Below, piece after piece: positions 25,545-40,657 of a DNA stretch of 64,000 nucleotides; the stretch's first letter is position 1, and the number at the start of each line of letters is the position of its first letter. This DNA is from Linanthus parryae (taxonomy: Eukaryota; Streptophyta; Magnoliopsida; Ericales; Polemoniaceae): positions 684,501 to 748,500 of the forward strand of contig JALGPY010000014.1 in assembly GCA_023055425.1 (NCBI GenBank), in the 5' to 3' direction. The notes beneath the pieces are model-generated. The model saw only the letters and a program-made list of their open reading frames with translations. It was not told the origin of the DNA and did no database searches. A program made the position numbers and the translations under genes.

Positions 25545-25860
25545 CCAAATGGTGACCTGCCAATTCCATTTAAGAAGCAGAGATTTACAGCAGTAATAAT
25601 GGCAGTTCAATTACTGGAAAAGAAAGGCATTCAGTCAGCACAGATTAAGTTAGATTGCCCGGGGTTATAGAGCTGAAGCTATAAAAAAACTGCTCAGTTT
25701 GAAGAATAGGGTACATTTCAATTTTTGTAATACAGATACAAATAGGTTAGCCCACTGTGTAGCAAACAGGGTTATAATAGAAAAGAAAAATGGAATTCAA
25801 ATCCTGGCCCAATTGACATCCACCTGTTGGGAGGCCCATTTGGAAGATATTTCAATGTAA
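25545..25860 (+). pseudogene. Possible RNase H-like remnant of another LINE
   Basis: A frame with interruptions reads TAVIMAVQLLEKKGIQSAQI, then EAIKKLL...NRVHFNFCNTDTNRLAHCVANRVI, ending ...AHLEDISM and a stop. The NRLAHCVAN pattern and the preceding helix-rich stretch resemble the C-terminal RNase H-like domain of plant LINE ORF2. It is unconnected to the LINE at 1800. Identification rests on motif resemblance only. Confidence 0.4.
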
Positions 25861-26002
25861 GCTATAGTTTTCCTTTTTCTACAAATCAAATTCATCAAAA
25901 TAAAATAAACATTTTCTATCAATTTGATAAAAAGTGTTTTAGTCCTGAAATCAAATATGGTAAAACACTTACCTACGGTGACCGTTTGATAAAATATCAG
26001 TG

Positions 26003-26515
26003 GTAAGAGGCATCCATTGCGAGGGTGCATAATTTCAACACATGTCCAATCGTTCAGCAACCTCAATATTTTCTTCCTTTTACATCATATTTATTAGATT
26101 CCTAATTCAGAATTTGGATTTCTGTATGCTTTGTGGTTCACCTCAGTCTAGGAAAAAAATTCTTAGCCTCAAATGTTTTATACAAATTCGATGATATGAT
26201 GCATCCATTACCAGGGTGTATATAAATTGAACACATGTCCAGGTTCAGCCACCTCAACATTTTCTTCCTCTTACAACATATTTATCAGATTCCTAATTTT
26301 TAGATTTTGGATTTCTTTATGTTTTTGTAGTTCACCTCAGTTTAGGAAAAATGTTATTAGCCTTTTGGCCATTTGATACAAACTAGGTGATACGAGGCAT
26401 CCATTACGAGGATGTATATGACTTTTTTTTGTCAAAAGGACGTATATGACTAGCGCATCTCTAATCATTAACAAACGTTAAAATTTTCTTCCTTTTATAT
26501 CTAAGACTCAAAAAG
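26003..26515. repeat. Tandem repeat, ~191-196-bp unit, about 2.6 copies
   Basis: The landmark GCATCCATT occurs at 26010, 26201 and 26397. It is followed each time by (a)c/gAGGGTGtata, and then in copies one and two by ACACATGTCCA, CACCTCAACATTTTCTTCC and GTTCACCTCAGT. The third copy is partial. Noncoding. Confidence 0.75.
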
Positions 26516-26988
26516 TAAGTTTCGATGTGGTTATAACTTCTACGTGATTCCCTAGGGTGTAGGTCTGTCTATTTATAAGAAATGACCTTATGGTATCTTC
26601 TATCACAACTTCACATTTGAATTTACCAAGTATTTGATAATGGCATCCCTTTTCCTCTCAATAATTCTCTCGCTAGCAATAGCTTATCACAACCATATCG
26701 GTAGCACTATAAGGAAATAGCTTCTGCTAGTAAATAGTATATACTTCTGTTAACACATGTACAATACGGCTGTGATAGGTCCGATACGACATTAGCTTGC
26801 ATAATTCTCTTTGGTATTCACATTTCAAACTTTCTAATTCGCAACTTGGGCTTCCTAACGCCCAATGACAATAGCATCTTCCTTTGAAGCAGAAGCAATA
26901 ATGCAAATCTTCCTCCTTTTGGTTTTACCATCAAGAAAGTCTCCAGGCATTACCCATCCCTTTTTCAACACTCAGCAACTTGACCAAG

Positions 26989-27685
26989 TGTCACGGGCTG
27001 ACATCTTGGCTAGCACTTGGCGTGCGAACCGAATGTCATCCCATGACCATGGTTCGAATAAGTTTAGAATACTCCCTATAATTCAGAGCTTGGAGGATGA
27101 TGTGGAGTGTTCTAAGAAGATGGTGGAATAATTTAGAACGTGGCAGAATGTTCAAGAAGGCGACGAAACAATCTAGAAGGTAGTGGAATGTTCTAGAAAG
27201 GTCTAGAATGTGGAAGAAGGTTCAGGAATATTCCAGAGTGTTCTTGGATGTTCTAGAAGCGGGTAGACAATTCTGGAATGTTCTGGAACTACGGTGAAGG
27301 TTTGAGAATATGGTAGATCTTTGTAGAATATTCTAGAAGCTTTCCAAGTTGTGTGGATGTATGAGTTTAGGGGGCTCTAGAATCATCCATTGTAAATATC
27401 TAAGGCTAGAACATGTAGGAAAGTTCTAGGCCGATTGATCATAGCCGTTAGATCGATAGATATCTAGATCCTTCCAAGGGGGAAGGACTTGTATAAATAG
27501 GGAGGAGCCCATTTGCTCCAAACCATCCAAGAAGTTGTAAGCTCTCACAAGCAATACAAAGTTCCTTTCTTCCATAGCTCTTTCGGTTGTTCTTCCGCAT
27601 AAGCGTTCGGGTAGAGGCTGACTTAGTGTTTGCAGAGGGAATTGAAAACACTAAGTTGCAATTGAAACAAGCTCCAGTAGAGACA
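26989..27685 (+). mobile_element. LTR-like block with a dense heat-shock-element array, downstream of OPR3
   Basis: Starts TGTCACGGGCTG, the same terminal sequence as the solo LTR at 18102, and shares with it TATAAATAGG (27492) and CTCTTTCGGTTGTTCTTC. The right end is uncertain: AGACA at 27681-27685 is the best candidate and no target duplication is evident. It is built around GAAnnTTC repeats in 5-bp register from 27146 to 27288 and again at 27326-27338 (see the array feature). No internal retrotransposon genes are attached. TATAAATA orientation points at the 3' end of OPR3, about 400 bp away. It probably belongs to a heat-responsive retrotransposon family, but I cannot assign copia or gypsy. 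Confidence 0.65.
27146..27338. promoter_or_regulatory. Heat-shock-element array (GAAnnTTC units, 5-bp register)
   Basis: Perfect three-unit elements GAAtgTTCaaGAA (27146-27158), GAAtgTTCtaGAA (27186-27198) and GAAtaTTCtaGAA (27326-27338). A run of nine consecutive 5-bp units at 27216-27258 (GAA, TTC, GAA, TTC, GAg, TTC, GgA, TTC, GAA) has only two single-base departures. Four perfect units lie at 27271-27288. All start positions are congruent modulo 5, so the blocks are in phase. nGAAnnTTCnnGAAn is the binding site of trimeric heat-shock factors. Function here is inferred. Confidence 0.8.
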
Positions 27686-28078
27686 AACTTGCAAATGATC
27701 TTAATGAACATGTCTCTTTTCCTCTACTCCTACGTAGTTAATAGATTATTCTAGACAGCTGATATGAACCGTAAGTCCGTAAAAATATAGTTACAGTTTA
27801 CAGGAAAGTAAGCACTAGATAGAAGAGACTGGAAACTATATTTGTGCACTTGAAGCTTACATGTAAACAAACTAAATAGCCACATACACGAATACAAGAA
27901 AATTAACTCACCATTCATTTTCCACATGATTGCAAGAGTACAGTGTCTAACATCAGTGATCCATAACCTGGACAAGAGCCCTCCAAATATGAGAACATTA
28001 TTCACGTATGAATCTAAAACTACATGCTTCAAATACACTACAAATACATACATGATCGTGCGAGTAGAAAAGCAGCAC
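27686..28078. other. 3' flank of OPR3
   Basis: AT-rich, noncoding. It separates the LTR-like block from the OPR3 stop codon and presumably contains the OPR3 3' UTR. Confidence 0.4.
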
Positions 28079-32119
<4,041 letters not shown>

Positions 32120-32326
32120 TTTTCGTCGGTGACCGACGACGAGGATGGTGAAATTGAAGATGGTTTTGAAGTAGTTGGGAGTTGAAACTTATAGTGGGAG
32201 AAAAGGGATCGACGGCAATGGTGGCATGTGAAAGGTGTGCTAATACTGTGATGGACGGTGATCAACACAGACTTGTTGGGGTCACTCTCACTCGTGGTGC
32301 CACTGCTAGTGGTGGGGCTTGTTTCA

Positions 32327-32588
32327 TACCAGTCCGTCCCAAGCTCTTTCTTCCCATATGACTTTTTTGACTCGTATCTGAGTCACTTTGACCGGGTGAT
32401 TTGGATAGCAAAATAATACGACTTTTTGATATTATTTTACCATATTATAGAGCAACTTTTACTCTACAACACCATGAAAAAATTATCAAAAAATTACATC
32501 GGTTTGCTATTCAAATCATCGGGTCAAAGTGACCCAGTAAATAGTGACAAAAGTGAAATTGGGAAGAAAGAGCTGGGACAGAGTGGTA
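32327..32588. mobile_element. Stowaway-like MITE, copy D, in the OPR3 promoter
   Basis: A 262-bp TA-flanked palindrome. The ends TACCAGTCCGTCCCAAGCTC and, inverted, TACCACTCTGTCCCAGCTCT both continue CTTTCTTCCCA. The core GAGTCACTTTGACCGGGTGA (then TTTGGATAGCAAAA) pairs with its right-arm copy. It starts 208 bp upstream of the OPR3 ATG. Confidence 0.85.
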
Positions 32589-32828
32589 CCACTGTCTCTG
32601 TTTCTCCAAATCTTGACCATTTGACTTGTATTTTGGTCATTTGATCGACTGATTTTGATAGCAAAATGATATAATTTTTTTATATCGTTTTTCACCTTCA
32701 TAATTAGGATAATGTTTACTTTACAACATCATAAGAAAATGTATTAAAAAAATACATCATTTTGCTATTTAATTCAGGAGATCGAAATAATCCAATGAAT
32801 AATGGTAAAAGTTATGATAGAGAGCGTA
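32587..32828. mobile_element. Stowaway-like MITE, copy E, abutting copy D
   Basis: The left end TACCACTGTCTCTGTTTCTC uses the same TA that closes copy D. The inverted right end is GGTACGCTCTCTATCATAAC. The internal arms (TTTGATAGCAAAATGATATA and its inverted copy) are more diverged than in copy D. A piece of its right end (AATGAATAATGGTAAAAGT) is tandemly duplicated out to about 32870. Confidence 0.65.
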
Positions 32829-33408
32829 CCAAATGAATAATGGTAAAAGTCATAATAGAGAGAAAGCCGACAGACATAATGAATAATGGCGAAATTGTAT
32901 CTGCGTCGGGCAGCGATCTCCATAATTTCAACTTTGTGTGGATTAAAGAGCATTTGTAGCCTTAAAATACGTTATGTCTTCGAATCCAAGATGTTAGATG
33001 ATGTATTATAAACGAACCACATCTTAACCCAAGTAAGAACTAATTATATACTTTGAGTCTATTCGTTGAGGTTGATTCACACAAGCCACACTTTAACTTA
33101 AGGCTATTAGAGAAAAATAGTTTTTGACACGAACTTTGGACCTCATTTATGGAGAGCTCACTCGAGAGCTTGCTCTGACAAACATGTATTCTTAAACAAG
33201 CGTAGTTGAGGATTGATTCAAGACCTCACTCATCAAAATAATTAAGAAAAAATAATCAGTTAAAGTTAGAAAGAGAGAGATTAAAGGGTTTATCTACTCC
33301 AAGCTATGAGTCTAAGGGCCGTTGTCGTCCGGCCATGTCGTGGCGTGGTGTGGTGTGGCTTGGTTTTGGGCTTCACTCTGGGCTAATATATTTTGGGCCA
33401 TGTACCAA

Positions 33409-33508
33409 CTTTTGCAGCCCACAAAATCAACATAACTAACTTGCATTCAGTACACTTTTGCAGCCCACAAAATCAACAGAACTAACTTGCATTCAGTACA
33501 CTTTTGCA
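33409..33508. repeat. 46-bp tandem duplication
   Basis: CTTTTGCAGCCCACAAAATC and the rest of the unit start at 33409, 33455 and (partial) 33501. The copies differ at one base. Noncoding. Confidence 0.85.
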
Positions 33509-33621
33509 CCATCATTCTTTATGCCAATCTAAGCCACCATAAAATCACTCAATCAATACGGCACCTCTTACAAAAACTTCCACAATGAGAGTAGATAGTT
33601 TGCCACTATGTTCTTCATCAT

Positions 33622-33850
33622 CAGGGACAGAGTCAGGATTAAGTTGGAGTGGGGGTTAAAATTAAAATTAGTTAAAAATAGATGAACTAGTGGGGGTTAA
33701 AATGTACATTATATAAATAATTGGGGCTAATTTGTGGGGGCTAAGTCATAATTTATAAGAAATTAAGGGTAAAAATGTAAAATAAAAAAATTGAGGGGGG
33801 GGGGGGGGGGGGGGCTATAGAACCCACCAGTCTCCATGCTCCGTCCCCTA
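33622..33850. mobile_element. Probable hAT-type nonautonomous element with poly-G run
   Basis: Begins CAGGGACAGAGTCAGGATTA and ends ...CTCCATGCTCCGTCCCCTA. The ends are approximately inverted, of the CAGGGGCGGAGCC...GGCTCCGCCCCTG kind found in Tip100-like hAT elements. The interior has repeated GTGGGGGTTAAAAT and a run of 20 G at 33795-33814. No clear 8-bp target duplication was found, so ends are tentative. Confidence 0.5.
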
Positions 33851-34363
33851 CTCCCCATGATACCTAACAAGTAATCCTGCCACTGCGTTGGGGGAGCGAT
33901 CCCCCTATATCATTTAGAGGACTAGTAGAGAAGAAATCTATCGTTAGAGAAGTAGACTAAAAGTGAAGAAACATGAATAGTATACTACAGCATCCAAACA
34001 TAGTAAAGCGGTGGGTCATATCATGCTGTATCATATCCGCTACCCAAACGAGACCCAAGGGAAAAATGTCTTTTGTAGGATTCCAACTTTACACAAGGTT
34101 AAGGATCCTCTCCAACCAGCATTCAATATGTTCATCACCTGAAACTAAATCTAAGCCGTCGAAACTGTAGCAAACTAAGAAACGTTGCCTGATCACTTTC
34201 TTCCTTCACTTTGTTCGGCAGGTGATCTTTCCCACAGAGCTTAAGGTTTAGGGTTTAATGATTTTGCGGTACTTAATCGTGGCTTCGTCCAAATTCATCT
34301 GGAGGTGAGTTCAATTCTCACTTCTTTGATATATTCTTATTCTGCACAATGATGGTTACCGAT

Positions 34364-35849
34364 TACCACTCCGTCTCTCCTCTTTCTATCCAAACTACTC
34401 GTATCTGGGTCACTTTGACCGGGTGATTTGGATAACAAAAAAATAAGATTTTTTTCAATGATTTTTTCACTGCATTATAGAAAAACTTTTACTCTACAAC
34501 ACCATGAAAAAATATCGAAAAACTGCATCGGTTTGCTATTCAAATCAACGGGTCAAAGTGAAGGGAGGCGAATCCCTGGACCAGTTCGATTGCATGTCTG
34601 CTATATCAATTAAATAAAACTATTTCAACATGAACGCTATAAACACTCCTGATGTAGGTCTGAAAACACTCCTGATCTTCTCCCGTATTCCTGAAGTTCT
34701 TCCTGGATGCAAGTGTGGGCTTTCTGCTTCCAGAATCCTTCTTGGCCTCCAGACGAATTGCTCTCACTCTCGAAACCCTAGATTTCGGTGTTTATCTCAA
34801 GCATACGAATTCTGGAGACTAAAGACACTTATATAGGCTACGGGAGGGACCTGGAGGAGAAAATACGAATCAGACTCCTAACTTTATTAGGACTTCTGGT
34901 TCCACCCGAACCTAGTCCGAATAAAGTTAATAACAGTTAGTACCACTAAATAACTGTTATTGCACTCCTGTCCTATTCTCAAAAACTAATATTTCGAGCT
35001 CCTTTTATTACATACTTATTATCTCCTCATGTTAAGATTATAGATATTCGTCGAGTAAATTAATTACTGACTAATTCATTTAATCGACCTCTTCCCATTT
35101 CCTTGATCCTTACCACTTAACTTATTTGATATGTCCAGATTACCAAGTAATCTACCTGCAGGGATTGACAATCAAAACTTATAAGCTTCATCAAGGGGAC
35201 ATCATCAATCCCATAACCGGGACATGGATTCCTTCAATATATCAATCTACACCATGGACTCAATAGTATTACCCAAATCATCGAGGTTATTGACTTCATA
35301 GGAATCTCACTCACTTGACTTGTCAAAACAATAACTACTAAATACATGTGCACATTGACTATCTAAGGATTAAGAGCATAAGTAATCATAATAACCATGA
35401 GACATAGCTTGTCTTATTATGTCAGTACAAATACAATGATCTCAACTTGGCCCTGTTCAATATACACAAAGTATACTAGCACATTGAGTTGAAACTATAG
35501 TATGAGCTATACTGTTTCCTGTAGCCAAGACAGACCTACTAAAACAATGTGCTACAATCGTTCTGATTGTTTGTCTAATTCCATCTAGATTGTGAACTCA
35601 CAACTTTCATTCCACAAGAACCGAAGATAAGATCTTCTGTGTGTAAGCTATACTCTACAAACCAGAACAATAGACAACTATGCACAATAAATATAATGCA
35701 AAAACATTGCCCAAAACCATTCTCATAAATATCAAATTCATATAATCCAATACAAAAGGCATGGCTTTTAGTATTCAATCCAACACAAAATGACCAAGTG
35801 AATAGTGGCAAAAATCAAATTGGGTAGAAAGAGCAGAGACAGAGTGGTA
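34364..35849. mobile_element. Stowaway-like MITE, copy F, split by a ~1.2-kb insertion
   Basis: The left part (34364-34561) has TACCACTCCGTCTCTCCTCT, GGGTCACTTTGACCGGGTGA and the central ACTCTACAACACCATGAAAA shared with copy D. The right part resumes at about 35787 with CCAAGTGAATAGTGGCAAAA and ends AGAGACAGAGTGGTA. Joining the two halves gives a normal ~260-bp copy. The sequence between is foreign to the family. Confidence 0.8.
34562..35786. mobile_element. Unclassified insertion inside MITE copy F
   Basis: About 1.2 kb of noncoding sequence interrupting the MITE right arm. The flanks TCAAAGTGA and ACAAAATGA agree at 7 of 9 positions and may be a decayed target duplication. No clear terminal inverted repeats and no ORF with a recognisable domain were seen. 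A promoter-like ACACTTATATAGGC lies at about 34825-34838. It could be a solo LTR or another nonautonomous element. I cannot classify it. Confidence 0.5.
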
Positions 35850-35995
35850 CTGTCCAGCAATTGTTCTTCAAAAGTTTGGAATTCCAGCTTTCTAACCTCC
35901 CAGTGTCATTCAAGTTTTGGGAAGCTTTGATCTTTCGCTTTTGTGATAATGTGCAGGCTGTGGTTGGGGTATGAAGATGAAAGTGAAACTATATT

Positions 35996-36143
35996 TACTA
36001 CTTCATCTGTTTCAGCAGTGATCTTCCCACTCTGACTTTTCCACGTACCTATGTCACTTTGACCCGGTGATTTGATGTCAAAATGACATGATGATTGAAA
36101 AAGTCAACTGGAAAGATCATGCTGAAACAAACAGAGGTAGTAT
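35996..36143. mobile_element. Stowaway-like MITE, copy G (internal deletion)
   Basis: Only 148 bp. The ends TACTACTTCATCTGTTTCAG and, inverted, TACTACCTCTGTTTGTTTCA are well matched. The left core CTATGTCACTTTGACCCGGT is present, but most of the right arm is missing. It is a deletion derivative of the family. Confidence 0.72.
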
Positions 36144-37450
36144 GTCCTTAAGCAAGTAGGGCAATGTAGGAAAATATAATTGGGTTGATCAATATACATC
36201 TGGTGTGGTAGTCTTGTAACTAAACAAACTTGGAGGAGTGATGATGCATATTCCAAATGCACCATTTCTAAGTAACCAATTAATAATACGTAGATGATAG
36301 CCTTCAGGTGTATCCACCCAAATTTTCTCTTTGCTCCATCAGCATTTGTACAACTAAAGCCTAAAGCTATAAATGTTCTTCTTGTAGCAGCATGCTACTC
36401 TTTTCTTTCGTCGTTTCTTAAACATTTTTTTATTGTTTCTTGTATAAATATGCTTCATTGAGGTATACTTATCCGAGTCTAAAGTGCTTAATGCATGAAG
36501 CATCAGACAACACAAGGTGTAGCACGAGCTCTCGCTGAAGCAGCTCATTCTCCACAGCCATCAGTGGTATTTGCTTCGAGTGATGATAACAGTAGTAGTC
36601 CACTTCAGAAACTTCAGCACGTGGTCCGCGAAGTGCTCTAAGTCAAAGGTTTCTCAAATAATCCTGAAGTGAAAAGTAGAACCTAAAATCCAGAAGTATT
36701 TACTAGTCAAAAACTGAATGGGCAAGCTTCCAGTTGCCAATTTGCCATCTCTGGCATGGTCATTTCTCTAGATAGAACCTTCTTGATCTGAATACTGGTT
36801 TCTTCTATTGCTGTTTCTTCTTTACCCTTACTATGCGTTGAAAACATCAAAGTATAGGCTCCAAAGATAAGGCTTGAATGCTCATTAAGCCAAATGCATT
36901 CGTATCTTGTGTTTCTTCAGACTTTGTGGATATAAAGAAATCTTGATTAGCACCTAAGTAATAGTACCTCCGTGTTTAGGATATGATGCAGGTGGTTGGA
37001 GTTGGACTTCTACTTGCTAACTGCAATATTCAAGCGATTCACAAAACTTTAATGGAATTGAAGCTGCTACTCAAGTAGGATCTTCTTTCCTTTTTCCGTC
37101 TTCAGGTATGTTGAGTATGGGATTGGTATTTTTGTCTTCTTTTTTCATCTGAATTGGGATGCAATGTTATTGGATTTAATTTAAGTACATGCGCTTGCTA
37201 TATCAGCAGCACGGTATTTAGTTGCATATGATAATGGCTCTGTCTAGCTGTTTTGTTATATTATTGGAAGAAGGTAGTTGGGATCTTTATGAAATATGCA
37301 TATAATACAGGAATGAGCCGAAATGAGTCATCACATATGCAGGAAACAATAGAATGGCATATATGTAGGGACTAGGCACACATGTAAAAACCTTACATTA
37401 AAAGGCAGGACCCGAGCATGCACAAACATTTCCAAAAAATGTCCCTAGAG
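36144..37450. other. Intergenic DNA with one unassigned short ORF
   Basis: An open frame at 36495-36641 (+) starts MKHQTTQGVARALAEAAHSP and ends QKLQHVVREVL-stop, 48 residues with protein-like composition. A second at about 36987 reads QVVGVGLLLANCNIQAIHKT. I recognise neither. They could be exon remnants of a lost gene, or chance. Confidence 0.25.
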
Positions 37451-37683
37451 TACTTTTCCGATTATTTACTACTCTCAAATTCTAAAGTGGAGTCGTAATT
37501 TTAATCACTCCACAATTATGGATAATATCCGGTGATGTGGTAAGAGATATCCACGTCACGTGAAGATTACTCTACAACATTATGAAGAGATCAACAAGTT
37601 TTTGTACCATTTTGCTAGTCAAGTCACCTCCTCAAAATGCTGGAAAAAACCAGCACGACACTGATGTTGGGACGGTGGGAGTA
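37451..37683. mobile_element. Stowaway-like MITE, copy H (diverged)
   Basis: The inverted right end TACTCCCACCGTCCCAACAT is close to the classical Stowaway terminus. Internally TCCGGTGATGTGG, ACTCTACAACATTATGAAGA and TTTTGCTAGTCAAGTCACC match the family. The left end (TACTTTTCCGATTATTTACT) is eroded. Confidence 0.55.
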
Positions 37684-39640
37684 CTTGATGTAATGCCTAC
37701 ACACTACTTCCTTTAGCTGCACACTTATATACTACTACTGAAGTACTGATATAAAGAAAACCGCGTTCCATATTTCTATGATAACTTTTGAATCTCTGTG
37801 AACTTAATGAAGTTTCGAGGTGTTCGCTTCTGGATTTTAAACTCCATAATATGCTTAATACTGAGTCTTGGCAGACCCAGCTCTTTTATCTAAAATATGC
37901 ATCTGGGTCTAAAAATATTTATCTGGAATAATATAAGGGCTGAATTACAATGACAAGATGTCAAGACTCAAGAGAAGTGAGAGCTTCAACGCCGTGTGTT
38001 TTCAGGAAACTAAAGTGGAAGACATAAATAGAGAACTCAAACGATCCGTTTGGTGGATATTTCCCTTATTGATGATTATGGTTTAATGGTTAAGGATTAG
38101 TGCAAAGAGTCAAAACCCTAGGTTTAGTATTGCATTCAAACATGAGAATTCCTGCAGAAGAATTAGAACTCAGAAAATCTTTGCCGTGGATTAAGAAATT
38201 GGGCCAGGAAATATTTGTTGTGATATTTACATGAAAAGTGCGAAGAAATAAGTACGAGGCAAACACGAAATGACATATGGTTAAATGAGGGAGATAAAAA
38301 ATAAAAAGATCAAAAAGCATGCAATGAAACGGAGCGGGTTATATCAAATTTATATCCCATTTTGACTGCCAAAAAATGAAAACTTCAACAAAAGGTTTGG
38401 CTTTTGATATCCCAAGGTTGAAAAATGCTGGAACGATTGATGAAAGTAAAGAAAACTTCAGTAGTAGTACTCCTTTATTATTAACTTCACAAGTGCCCCG
38501 GCTGATTCCGAATCTTAACACTGATGCCCTTGTTATTGATTTTACATTGAACTTTACCCTGGATGTTCATAATTCTTGGCTCTGCCTCTGACTATAAGAG
38601 TCCCTATGGTTACCAGTGAACCATTTCTTATTACAACAGATACTGATATTTTACTTTTGTTACTTCTGTATTTCGGTGTTGACGGGTATGTTTGCAATTT
38701 ACCAGTTCTAAGAGGACGGTCATTGTGGTAGTAATATAGAACAGTTGTTAAAAGGGTTTCTGACAAATTAGAAAAAGAAAAACTTGTGTAGTTGAAAAAA
38801 TCACCTTTCCTTTTTTTTTTTTTTTTCTGGCTTGAATGTTGAAAACTGGTGCTGTAATTGAAGTGTGTTTCATACTCATACATCATAGACATTATTAGAT
38901 GTTCTCCTACAGCATTTCAAGTTTCTGAGGAATACTTTGAAACATTAATATTTACAATTGGTTTATGAGCAGTTTATCACTTCAATTCTGGTATTTTTCT
39001 TTCATGTAAGAACACTTGAGAATGTTTTCGGTAATCTTTCAGTCTTCCTATGCCACTTTATACCTCAAAGTACTCATTAATGCGTAATTGCGTATGATAT
39101 ATTTGATGTCGAAGCTTCCAAGAGTTTCCTATCAGTATCGAGAACTTATGGTGAAACTATGTCATCCAAGATCAAAGCCACGTGGTAGTTTCTTTGATCC
39201 CAAAATTGCGAACTACATACATTTGGTACTAAATCTATACATAGGGATACATTTTGTACTTGTGAACCTTTTGCAGGTACAAATTATGCTGATATTCATG
39301 TTCCAGCATGTATGCTCCCATGTGAATGTGCCAGAGTTCCAGATTGTGCATTCTTAGCAACACATTTCACTCTTTTTCCATGGACAACCATCAAATGTGA
39401 TGCTGCAAGGGCTTGCTTGTTTTTCTGGCATGTGGATCCAGTATGGTATTCACAAGCCCGGACAATGCAAGGATGTTGTCTGGTATCGAAATTGAGTTAG
39501 GTACTGATAACATTGGATCTACTCATAGGCTCTGAAACGGGGAACTAGTAATACCTGAGGGTTTCAGGTATTGTGAAGGCTTGGTAGTGAAATTACATGT
39601 TTGTCCTTTCTATATCAACTTTTACCTCGACACATCGTGG
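37684..39640. other. Intergenic DNA, no assignable gene
   Basis: Open frames at 38376-38591 and 39312-39500 (+) have no motif I recognise. No RNA gene or clear element ends were seen. Confidence 0.3.
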
Positions 39641-40132
39641 TGTCAAACGGGCCAGCCCACGGTGCAAACGGCTTACCCGGCCTCCTTTTCCCCCTAGCCC
39701 GACCCCAGGTAGCTTTTCCCTTGAATTAACTGGCTCGGCCCGCCCTCTACCACAGTCCGCACCTAAAACCCCCCAACCGCACCGGTTCAGCCCGCCGCGC
39801 CCTGGACCGGACCCCTCTAACCCTATTTACTTTTTTTTTGCTGAAGTGACCATTTTGCCCTTTGACACCATGAGGTCTACATCTTGTTTAGGAATGGGGG
39901 AGCAGATATGCACTTGTTTACAACTAGAGGCAATGGGACCAGTGTGGGGAAGGCTTTTATAGCCGGTGAAATACTAGGGCCGGATCCGGTTCTGTTTTAC
40001 CCGGACCCGGTTATGAACCAACCGGTTCCTGTTTTTTATCATCAGGGACCGGTTCGGTTCGGTAGCCGAGAGAAGATATTAAAAAAAATATCAGGATCCG
40101 GGTAACTTCGTAACCGGATCCGGGTATCACCC
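39640..40132. repeat. GC-rich repeat pair, hAT-derived in appearance
   Basis: Strong local shift to GC with CCCG/CGGG words. A sub-element at 39973-40132 has inverted ends: TAGGGCCGGATCCGGTT at the left and, inverted at the right, TTAGGGTGATACCCGGATCC. This resembles the TAGGG ends of Ac/hAT-type nonautonomous elements. The part from 39640 (GGTGTCAAACGGGCCAGCCC) looks like a second, related piece. No target duplication was confirmed. Confidence 0.4.
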
Positions 40133-40657
40133 TAATTCCCTTAATCTATCTAGCTTAGCCAAACAGGTCAGATTATTTTTTAAATTTTCATTAATCTATC
40201 CTATAATCTAACTTTGCCAAACATGCCCATTATGTGTAAGAGTTTGGTTTAGTTTTGCAACTTCTAAACCTATTCAAGTGTTATAGAGGAGCAGTACAAC
40301 TGTTTACTATGTTGTTCATTGGTTTGTGTGGAGAAGCCTGAGAGAGAGACAGGTCTGTCAGAGAAAAAGCAGCATACTTATGGCAGATGCAACAGAGAGA
40401 GGTCAGTGAGTAGCAGTGATAAGGTGAAAGAGGATTAAAAGCATCTCTCTGACCACAGAGAGAGAGATGTGAAGAAGATTCTGCAACCCAAATGGTCCCT
40501 GAAATAAATATATCAACCAGTGGGAGTGGAGGAGAAGAAGAGGATGAATGATAAATGCAGTGCCACAACCAACCTGAGACTCTGACTTGACTACTACCTC
40601 ATCACTTCCATCTTTCTTTCTTTCTTTCAAGGTGTTTGTGTTGCTATTTGTTGCTCA

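Larger units (their letters stand above)
32871..34363. other. Intergenic DNA with small repeats, no gene seen
   Basis: Apart from the tandem duplication at 33409 and the hAT-like element at 33622, this stretch shows no coding domain. It leads into MITE copy F. Confidence 0.35.

Noticed and set aside
33409..33508. Short direct repeats considered as a CRISPR-like array
   Set aside because: Only two full units, no spacers, and the organism is a plant.
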